Positions 1 to 5,722 of a stretch of 10,433 nucleotides of DNA are shown here, one piece after another. The notes below the pieces were generated by a model, which was not told the DNA's origin, made no database searches, and saw nothing but the letters and a program-made list of their open reading frames with translations. A program made the translations under genes and the position numbers. Origin of the DNA: an uncultured Clostridia bacterium (GTDB lineage Bacteria; Bacillota; Clostridia; Christensenellales; Aristaeellaceae); the NCBI GenBank assembly GCA_944363005.1, contig CALVTV010000199.1, positions 1 to 10,433 on the forward strand. Direction: 5' to 3'. Numbering within the stretch: position 1 is the first letter of the stretch; every line of letters begins with the position of its first letter.

Positions 1-1
1 G

Positions 2-1174
2 CTCTCGCTGAGCGATCCCGTTTGCGACTATTTCCCGGCGTTCAGCGTGCCGGGGCAACCGCAGGAGGCCGTAACGCTGCGCCATCTGGCGACGCATACC
101 GCAGGCATCCCGCCGATGGAGCCGCTGGAGTGGTCCATCGCCATGAACAGCCCCCACAGGCGCCCGAGCGAATGGCTCACGCAGATGAAGCGCACCGCGC
201 CCAACCCCATGAGCACCATCGACCAGGTGATCGATTACGTCGCCCACTGCCCCTATCACACGCTCGGCGCGCCGGGCGAAGTGATGAGCTATTCCAACGA
301 GGGGTATGCCATCCTCTCCTACGTGGTGGACAAGGCCGCAGGCATGCCGCTCGAGCAGTTCTTGCAGGAGCGCGTCTTTGCGCCGCTGTCGATGACGCGC
401 ACCATTCTCGACAACGGCATCGAAGCCGCCCGGGCGCTCTCCGGCGGCAACATCACCTCCCTGTTTGAAATGGAGGATGGCATTCGCACCTGCGACGACG
501 ACTGGAGCATTCTTCCGCCCTTCCGCGGCTGCGCGATGGTCAAATCGACCGCGCGGGACATGGCGGTCTACTACCGCATGCTCTCAAGCTACGGCATGCA
601 CGAAGGCCGTCAAGTGATCCCGGCCGCCGCCGTGCATGCGCTCATCGGCGAGGGCTTCCCCGTCTCGCCGATCAACGTGATGTGCATGGGGCTGAACAAG
701 CGCGAAAAGGCGGGCCATGTGATCTGCGAGCACTCCGGCGGACTGCACGGCGTTTCCACCAAGGGCGGATTGCTGCTGGGCGAGGGCTATGGCTTTGCCG
801 TGCTGTGCAACCAGGGCGACGAGGACATGGACGAGCTGATGTGGGGCCTGTACAATGCGGTCATGGGCCTGCCGCTCGAGGAGAGCCACATGTGGTTCAT
901 CCCCTGCGGGCGCACGTTCAGCGCGCCGCATATGATCCGCGGCCGCTACATCGTTCACGAGGGCATGCTCAGCACGCTGATGATCCACCTCGGCGAGGAT
1001 GGGTTGCACGGCGAGCGCGATGGCAAGCCCTTCGACCTGGTCTACTGCGGGGAAAACCGTTTCCTGGCGCTGGACCCCGAAGACGGCAGTTTGCGCTTCC
1101 GCCTGGAATTCCTGATTCGCGACGGCCGCGCCTGGGGCGTCCGCTGCGGAACGCGCGTATTCGAGCGCGACTGA
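2..1174 (+). CDS. Class C beta-lactamase-type serine hydrolase (5' partial)
   Basis: This is the C-terminal part of a serine hydrolase of the class C beta-lactamase / penicillin-binding-protein-like family, whose members hydrolyse beta-lactams, D-amino-acid peptides or esters. The frame is open from base 2, so the start lies outside the window; an internal GTG at 47 is not a credible start. Visible family marks are the DPV..YFP segment and the LRHLATHTAGIP block that follow the catalytic Ser-x-x-Lys in relatives, the Tyr-Ser-Asn motif (codons at 290-298), and a His-Ser-Gly triad (codons at 731-739) standing for the Lys-Thr-Gly box. The Ser-x-x-Lys motif should be within the missing N-terminal part, probably under 100 residues. 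The last ~85 residues (RGRY...DGLHGERDGKPFDLVYCGENRF) resemble the small beta-barrel C-terminal domain (DUF3471-like) seen on such hydrolases. Substrate cannot be told. The gene is convergent with the run to its right and ends 31 nt before a terminator. Confidence 0.88.
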   Translation, partial: LSLSDPVCDYFPAFSVPGQPQEAVTLRHLATHTAGIPPMEPLEWSIAMNSPHRRPSEWLTQMKRTAPNPMSTIDQVIDYVAHCPYHTLGAPGEVMSYSNEGYAILSYVVDKAAGMPLEQFLQERVFAPLSMTRTILDNGIEAARALSGGNITSLFEMEDGIRTCDDDWSILPPFRGCAMVKSTARDMAVYYRMLSSYGMHEGRQVIPAAAVHALIGEGFPVSPINVMCMGLNKREKAGHVICEHSGGLHGVSTKGGLLLGEGYGFAVLCNQGDEDMDELMWGLYNAVMGLPLEESHMWFIPCGRTFSAPHMIRGRYIVHEGMLSTLMIHLGEDGLHGERDGKPFDLVYCGENRFLALDPEDGSLRFRLEFLIRDGRAWGVRCGTRVFERD

Positions 1175-1205
1175 GCGCATCCCTTCGGGGACAAGCGCTG
1201 AAGTG

Positions 1206-1248
1206 AAAAAGGGAGTCCGAGGGATTCGTCCCTCAGACTCCCTTTTTT
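1206..1248. terminator. Bidirectional intrinsic terminator with UUCG loop
   Basis: A long inverted repeat lies between the convergent stops at 1174 and 1277. Arms GGGAGTC (1211-1217) and GACTCCC (1236-1242) pair, then a single C/A mismatch (1218/1235), then GAGGGA (1219-1224) with TCCCTC (1229-1234), closing on a TTCG tetraloop (1225-1228). A run of five A (1206-1210) precedes it and six T (1243-1248) follow, so it gives a hairpin plus U-tract on both strands. It would end transcripts of the serine hydrolase gene (+) and of the seven-gene run (-). Confidence 0.93.
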
Positions 1249-1276
1249 ATGTCAACAAAACGATATTGTTTGGAAA

Positions 1277-2452
1277 TTACCGGTCGCGCTGAATCGCCGG
1301 GAGTTCCACATGGCGGCTCAGGAAGCGGTTGCCGTGCATCGCAAGCCCGAGCAGGAACGCCATGAATCCCCAACGAAGCAGGCCTTCGCCCAGTTCCAGC
1401 ACGCAAAATTCCCGGGTTACGCAGCGAATGGCGGCGGCATGCACGTCATTGAGCGCCCAAAAGCGGCTGGTGAGCGAGGAGAGCTCGACCACGACCTCCG
1501 GAATCCATTCGGTAAACACGTACAGCGGTTGAATGGAGAACACCGCCAGCGCGCTGGCCAGCCCGAGGATTGCCGCGTAGCCCGCCGCGCACAGCAACAC
1601 ATTGAGCGCGAGTTCCGGCAACATATTGCGCGCATAGCGCAGGCGAAGCGCCTCGTAGTAATGGCAGACCCGCCCCATCGTCATGGCGTTCATCCGCCTA
1701 AGGAGCGCCAGCAACACGCTCACGCCCACGATCAGCAGCGCCCAGCGCAGCGGCATGACCGCGCCCAGACGGAGCTTGGTCATATTGTAAAAACTGCCAC
1801 CGGCCTGCCAGCTGCGCATCGTGTCCTCCATGAGAATGGCTGAGCCGATGCTGTCTATGCCGCGAGCCACGCACTGCACCGTCTGCATGTCCATCGCGTT
1901 CTTGCCCGCCGACGTGATTGGAATATAGGCAATCTGCGGATCGGCTTCGCCGAGCTTGCGCCCTCCGCGAATGACCCCCGCCACCTCGTAGCTAAGGCCG
2001 TCGAGATTCACCGTCTGACCAATGGGATCGAGCCCCGGAAAGAGCGTGAGCGCCGTCTTTTCGTCCAGCACGATCACGTCGTCCGCGCGGGCGACATCCG
2101 TGCCGCTGATGACCCGGCCGGCCTGCAGCGTCTCATGCATCACGTCGAAATACCCTTCGCCCACGGCATAGAGCACCGCCGTCACGGAACCGCCCGTGCT
2201 CGAGCTGATGGAGGTTCCCTGGCGTCGGGCGCCGATGGCGTACGCCGTCAGCGAGTCCTCGATGGAAACGAGCTGCTTGTTCCCCGCCTCGTACAGCGCG
2301 GACAGCTCGTTGCCCTCCGGCGTCGCGGGCGGCGCGGGGAACACGTATTGCATCGTATCCCCCGCCGCGAAAAGCGCCAGCGCGCCCGTGAGCATCAGCA
2401 CGGCCCCCAGCAGCATCGCCAGCATGCCGGGATGCTTTCTTTTCTGCTTCAT
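1277..2452 (-). CDS. MacB-like ABC transporter permease with periplasmic-core domain
   Basis: A 391-residue membrane protein built like MacB/FtsX-type permeases: a first membrane segment (about residues 10-31), a large extracytoplasmic domain (about 33-230), then membrane segments near 233-251, 281-304 and 356-372. The extracytoplasmic part has the typical MacB-core pattern: YFDVM...LQAGR, a VIVLDEKTA.TLFPG segment, DPIGQTVNLDG, then a YEVAGVI strand. In known systems such permeases work with an ATPase and a MacA/HlyD-type adaptor in export or envelope remodelling. The adaptor is the gene just upstream (10-nt gap; the GGAGG ribosome site lies just past the adaptor stop). The C-terminal membrane part is poorly conserved: I see no clear FtsX-type RxxEIGxLRAxG coupling segment between segments 2 and 3, and the loop between segments 3 and 4 is about 50 residues. 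No ATPase gene follows, because the terminator comes next. Family call likely; function and substrate unknown. Confidence 0.75.
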   Translation of the reverse strand: MKQKRKHPGMLAMLLGAVLMLTGALALFAAGDTMQYVFPAPPATPEGNELSALYEAGNKQLVSIEDSLTAYAIGARRQGTSISSSTGGSVTAVLYAVGEGYFDVMHETLQAGRVISGTDVARADDVIVLDEKTALTLFPGLDPIGQTVNLDGLSYEVAGVIRGGRKLGEADPQIAYIPITSAGKNAMDMQTVQCVARGIDSIGSAILMEDTMRSWQAGGSFYNMTKLRLGAVMPLRWALLIVGVSVLLALLRRMNAMTMGRVCHYYEALRLRYARNMLPELALNVLLCAAGYAAILGLASALAVFSIQPLYVFTEWIPEVVVELSSLTSRFWALNDVHAAAIRCVTREFCVLELGEGLLRWGFMAFLLGLAMHGNRFLSRHVELPAIQRDR

Positions 2453-2462
2453 ACGGCCTCCG

Positions 2463-3800
2463 TCACTCCGCGTACAGCATGACCGTGGAGCCCTCGCTGA
2501 TGGCGCGGTCCTCCATATAGGCCACGCGCACCCGGCCCAAATCCTCCTTGACGGAAACGGTAGAGCCGACTTCCGCGAGCACGGTCACATCCTGCTTGCG
2601 AATGGTAAGCGTGCGCTCTCCCAGCGCATTGCTGCTCTCCTCAACGGTGTAGATATACCGGCTGTCGCCGCTGCCGCGCACCGCGCTGACCGGAAGCAGC
2701 GTCGAAGACGTCCCGGAGCGGTAGCTGACGGTGACCTTCGTCTCCTCGTTCATCAGCACGGACGCGCCGCCGAGATTGGTAATATCCTTGTCGGAGAGCT
2801 CAATATCGACATAGCGCTTGCCCTCTTCGTCCACACCGCTGCCGGTCACCTTTTTGGAGACCGTTTTGTCGCTCGTGCGCTCAAGGGTCACCTGGGTATC
2901 CTCTTCTATGGTGCGCTCCAGGTCGCTCACGTCCGCGCGCATGACGCCTTTGGAGTCCTCCGCGCTCATCACAATGGCCGCAATGCTGCCGTTGTACGTA
3001 TCGCCCGCTTTGACGTTGATCTCCACGACATATCCGTCATAAGGCGCGGTGACGACCTTCGTCCGCTCCGCAAGCACGGCTAGGGACGTAATCTGCTCCT
3101 GCGCCTTTTCCATCTTCTCGCGCAGTTCGCGAGACTGCGTGACGTACGTGACGACGTCCTCGCCGATGCCCAACCGGTTTACCGAGTCAAAGCGCGTCTG
3201 CGCCTCCTGTTCCGCAGTCTTGGCGTCGGTGACGGCCTTCTGCGCGGCAAGCAGCGTCTCATCCTGCACATCCGCGGGCAACGCACCGTCCTCGAGCGTC
3301 ACCCCGCCCAACCGCGCGGCAACCTCCAGCTGCGTCTGCGCGCGGCGAACTTCGTCCTTGGCTTCCGACAGCGCATCATAGGCGGCAATCCAGTTTTCGT
3401 CCGTGCGCGTCAGGCGAATGTTCCCGCTCTTGCGCTCCAAATCCATCAGTTCGCCCTGCGCCGTCTCGTACGACTCTTCCAGGGTTTTTATCGCGCTCTC
3501 GTATCCGGTAACCTCCGCTTCAAAGAGCGTATCGCCCTTTTCCACGCGCCGGCCCACGCTCACACGCACCCGCTTGATGGTCAGGCTCTGATCATCCTCG
3601 ATGCCCGTGACGGTGATCTCCTGTTTCTGAGGAAAGACGAGCTTTCCCTTGAACTCGAGCTCCTCCTCGAGCTTACCACTCTTGGCGGTGACAACGCGAA
3701 CTTTCGCCGTTGTGATGGTCTTGATCGTTCCGGAAAAGAACATGCACAGCGCGACAAAGACCGCCACGCCGATGAGTCCTTTGATGGCCAGTTTCTTCAT
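2463..3800 (-). CDS. HlyD/MacA-type membrane-fusion (adaptor) protein
   Basis: A 445-residue protein of the HlyD/MacA/RND-adaptor superfamily, which bridges inner-membrane transporters to the envelope outside. ATG at 3800 is chosen because AAGGAAGAG sits 3-4 nt upstream with its core at normal spacing, and because it starts the Met-Lys-Lys signal-anchor; a GTG at 3824 would add only eight polar residues. Order of parts: membrane anchor (residues 9-26), first beta/lipoyl strand region (41-100, with the half-motif V.VGRRVEKGDTLFEAEV), a long charged helical hairpin (about 100-245), second lipoyl half (TAPYDGYVVEINVKAGDTYNG, 251-271), beta-barrel (about 280-370) and a membrane-proximal domain to the end (LLPVSAVRG at 368-376, then YIYTVE). 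This is the full canonical adaptor layout. It follows the MalG-type permease gene by 61 nt and precedes the MacB-like permease by 10 nt, its natural partner. Family certain; cargo unknown. Confidence 0.9.
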   Translation of the reverse strand: MKKLAIKGLIGVAVFVALCMFFSGTIKTITTAKVRVVTAKSGKLEEELEFKGKLVFPQKQEITVTGIEDDQSLTIKRVRVSVGRRVEKGDTLFEAEVTGYESAIKTLEESYETAQGELMDLERKSGNIRLTRTDENWIAAYDALSEAKDEVRRAQTQLEVAARLGGVTLEDGALPADVQDETLLAAQKAVTDAKTAEQEAQTRFDSVNRLGIGEDVVTYVTQSRELREKMEKAQEQITSLAVLAERTKVVTAPYDGYVVEINVKAGDTYNGSIAAIVMSAEDSKGVMRADVSDLERTIEEDTQVTLERTSDKTVSKKVTGSGVDEEGKRYVDIELSDKDITNLGGASVLMNEETKVTVSYRSGTSSTLLPVSAVRGSGDSRYIYTVEESSNALGERTLTIRKQDVTVLAEVGSTVSVKEDLGRVRVAYMEDRAISEGSTVMLYAE

Positions 3801-3803
3801 AAT

Positions 3804-3812
3804 CTCTTCCTT
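3804..3812 (-). promoter_or_regulatory. Ribosome binding site fixing the adaptor-protein start
   Basis: On the minus strand AAGGAAGAG lies just before ATG 3800, with AGGA about seven nt from the start codon. It supports the Met-Lys-Lys start over the in-frame GTG at 3824. Confidence 0.8.
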
Positions 3813-3861
3813 GCTGTCAGGCACCGGGCCGTTGCGGCGCGGTTGCCGTGGTTTGGACGCG

Positions 3862-4725
3862 TCATTTGAGTTCGCTCAGCTGCACGCCCTCCAGGATATC
3901 CGCCTGGAAGTACAGATAGATCAGCAGCGCCGGCAGCGTATACAGCGCCGCGCCGGCGAACTCCACGCCCGTGCTCTTCTGGGTCAGTTGGTTGAACACC
4001 ACCGACAGCGGATACAGATCCGTGCGCGTGGTCAGATAGGTCAGCGGCTGCTCGACCAGGTTCCAGCAGTCCGCAAAGGAAAGCGCCACCGCCGCGCCCA
4101 ACACGGGGCGGCACACCGGCAGCACCACATGAATAAAGCAGCGCCAAGTGCCCGCGCCGTCAATCTCCGCGGCCTCGATCATCTCGCTGGGCAGGCCGAT
4201 CATGTACTGCCTGAGCAGGAAGATGTAAAACGGGGCAATGGTCATCGGCAGGATGATCGCCCAGACCGTGTCCAATAGCCCCATGCTTCGCAGGGTGAGC
4301 ACGTTGGGCACCATCGTCACCTGAAAGGGCAGGAGCATCAGCATGATCACGATGAAGAAGATCAGGTCGCGGCCCGGAAAGCGAAAGCGCGAGAGCGCAT
4401 AGGCCATCATCGGGATCAGCAGCGCCTGCCCCAGCAGGATCGCCGCGGCGTACATCGCGGAGTTGACGAAGTAGCGCAGGATGGTCATGTCCTCAATGAG
4501 AATATTGTAATACTGGCTCAGGGAGAACATGTCCGGCGCAAGCTTGATCTGCATAAAGGCCGAGGCGTCGTAATTGCCGCGCGTATCCATGAATGCCTTG
4601 ATTTCCGAGGGCGAGCTGAACGAATAGATCGCCGTCATCACCACCGGAAGCAGAATCACCACAGCCAGCAGCGAGAGCACCAGCCTGGCAAGCAGGTGCT
4701 TGGGGAAATGTGCTTTCATCCTCAT
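3862..4725 (-). CDS. Sugar-type ABC importer permease, MalG/UgpE-like
   Basis: A 287-residue inner-membrane permease of the carbohydrate-uptake (CUT1) class, the MalG-like half of the pore. About six membrane segments are visible (near residues 13-34, 88-110, 119-140, 151-172, 205-222 and 256-274). The hallmark ATPase-docking EAA loop is EAAEIDGAGTWRCF..VVLPVCRP at 184-207, almost canonical. The C-terminus (LYFQADILEGVQLSE) matches the family's usual end. Two close ATGs, 4725 and 4719, are both possible; the second gives better spacing from the G-rich AAGGGGGG ribosome site, so the true protein may be two residues shorter. It starts 7 nt after the MalF-like gene stops, so the two are surely co-translated partners. 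It lacks an adjacent ATPase gene, usual in Bacillota where MsmX/UgpC-like ATPases serve several importers. Substrate cannot be read from the sequence; a sugar or oligosaccharide is the family default. Confidence 0.93.
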   Translation of the reverse strand: MRMKAHFPKHLLARLVLSLLAVVILLPVVMTAIYSFSSPSEIKAFMDTRGNYDASAFMQIKLAPDMFSLSQYYNILIEDMTILRYFVNSAMYAAAILLGQALLIPMMAYALSRFRFPGRDLIFFIVIMLMLLPFQVTMVPNVLTLRSMGLLDTVWAIILPMTIAPFYIFLLRQYMIGLPSEMIEAAEIDGAGTWRCFIHVVLPVCRPVLGAAVALSFADCWNLVEQPLTYLTTRTDLYPLSVVFNQLTQKSTGVEFAGAALYTLPALLIYLYFQADILEGVQLSELK

Positions 4726-4732
4726 CCCCCCT

Positions 4733-5587
4733 TCAGTTCAGGCCATGCGCCGCGCGCCGTTGCAGGAAGAACAGCACGGCAAAGATCGCAAAGACGATCA
4801 GGCCAAAGGAGTACGCCGCCGTGGTCACCAGCTGATAGTTGAGCTTGCTGTACATGTTGTTCATGTAGTTTTGCAGCGTGTAAACGGAGTAATCCGGATA
4901 CGCGCCGGCAATGAAGTAGACCTCCTTGAAGATCTTGAACGCATTGATCCACGCCATCACGAACACCAGAAAGGCCGAAGGCGTGATCAGCGGAAGGGTG
5001 ATGCCGAACGTCTGGCGCAAAAAGCCCGCGCCCTCCAGCCGCGCGTACTCGTAGAGCGGCTCCGGAATGGCTTGCAGGGCCGAGAGGAAGATAATCAGGC
5101 AAAAGCCCAGATTCTTCCAGAGGAACATCAGCACGATGGGCACGCGCAGCGCAGCGCTCTCCAGCCACATCACCCGCTCCATGCCCAGCGCCACCAACAC
5201 GCGGTTGATCGGACCGCCGAAATCAAAGAGCACCAGCCAGACCAGCAGCATCGCCGAAGACGGCGCCAGATACGGCATGAGCGCCGTACCGCGAAAGAAT
5301 TCGCCGAAGGGCTTGACGCTCATCAGTCCGGCGGCCATCACAAAGGAGGTAACCCAAAGCAATGGCGCACAGATCAGCGAAAGCTCCATGGTATTTTTCA
5401 GGCCGAGCAAAAACATCTGGTTTTGCCAGAGGTCCCGGTAGTTTTGCAGACCGACAAACGCATTCTTGTAGCTGCCATCGGTCAGGCTGTAGCCGATGCC
5501 GCTGACGAACGGCACGATGTAAAACACCATCAGCATGCACAGCCCCGGCAGCAAAAACAGCAGTACCGATTTTTTCTTGCTAAACAT
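4733..5587 (-). CDS. Sugar-type ABC importer permease, MalF/UgpA-like
   Basis: A 284-residue permease, the MalF-like pore half of the CUT1 importer. It has about six membrane segments (near residues 8-28, 66-88, 101-121, 148-170, 203-220 and 256-275). Its EAA loop, EYARLEGAGFLRQTFGITLPLITPS at 180-204, keeps the central Gly and the terminal LP..TP but has Tyr-Ala-Arg in place of Ala-Ala. Early motifs NYRDLW (49-54) and FFRGTALMPY (97-106) are typical of the family. ATG 5587 is chosen because AAAGGA lies six nt upstream and Met-Phe-Ser-Lys-Lys-Lys begins a normal cytoplasmic N-terminus; an in-frame GTG at 5677 would add 30 unlike residues. It follows the solute-binding-protein gene after a 135-nt gap with stem-loops, and precedes the MalG-like gene by 7 nt. 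Confidence 0.93.
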   Translation of the reverse strand: MFSKKKSVLLFLLPGLCMLMVFYIVPFVSGIGYSLTDGSYKNAFVGLQNYRDLWQNQMFLLGLKNTMELSLICAPLLWVTSFVMAAGLMSVKPFGEFFRGTALMPYLAPSSAMLLVWLVLFDFGGPINRVLVALGMERVMWLESAALRVPIVLMFLWKNLGFCLIIFLSALQAIPEPLYEYARLEGAGFLRQTFGITLPLITPSAFLVFVMAWINAFKIFKEVYFIAGAYPDYSVYTLQNYMNNMYSKLNYQLVTTAAYSFGLIVFAIFAVLFFLQRRAAHGLN

Positions 5588-5593
5588 ACACGA

Positions 5594-5599
5594 TCCTTT
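5594..5599 (-). promoter_or_regulatory. Ribosome binding site fixing the MalF-like start
   Basis: AAAGGA on the minus strand is followed by six nt (TCGTGT) and ATG 5587. The upstream in-frame GTG at 5677 has no comparable site, so the short form of the permease is preferred. Confidence 0.8.
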
Positions 5600-5616
5600 G
5601 ACTGTTGTAAGCCCCT

Positions 5617-5641
5617 GGGGCGCAGGCACCTCCCGCGCCCC
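5617..5641 (-). other. Intercistronic stem-loop 2 (GC-rich)
   Basis: Between the binding-protein and MalF-like genes. On the transcript, GGGGCGC pairs perfectly with GCGCCCC across an 11-nt loop. There is no U-tract after it, so it is not a classical terminator. In known binding-protein operons, stem-loops at this point protect the upstream mRNA 3' end or attenuate the downstream genes, giving more binding protein than permease; that role is inferred here. Confidence 0.6.
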
Positions 5642-5656
5642 GCAGGACTCCACGCC

Positions 5657-5682
5657 CGCGGGCAAATTCGATTTCACCCGCG
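5657..5682 (-). other. Intercistronic stem-loop 1
   Basis: A second inverted repeat in the same 135-nt gap, closer to the binding-protein stop codon. On the transcript the arms CGCGGGTGAA and TTTGCCCGCG form ten pairs, two of them G-U, around a 6-nt loop. It also lacks a U-tract. With the neighbouring hairpin it makes a tandem structure 41-106 nt after the stop at 5723. Confidence 0.55.
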
Positions 5683-5722
5683 AGATGCGCCGAGATAGCG
5701 CTTGATCCAGCAGTTTTTCTCC

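Noticed and set aside
22..468. A plus-strand open frame overlapping the serine hydrolase gene in another frame.
   Set aside because: The hydrolase frame carries clear family motifs; the other frame is an Arg/Ala/His-rich shadow.
5600..5617. The gap before the MalF-like gene would encode GLTTVKG, identical to seven residues in the binding protein near 7840-7860.
   Set aside because: Too short to show a duplication, in a stretch that is probably not translated; flanking residues do not match.
4700..5698. A 332-codon plus-strand open frame opposite the MalF-like permease.
   Set aside because: Low-complexity His/Arg/Gln-rich translation antisense to a well-supported permease gene; no ribosome site or family motif.
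5588..5722. An internal promoter in the 135-nt gap of the run.
   Set aside because: No convincing -35/-10 pair on the minus strand; the sequence is GC-rich and is better explained by the stem-loops.
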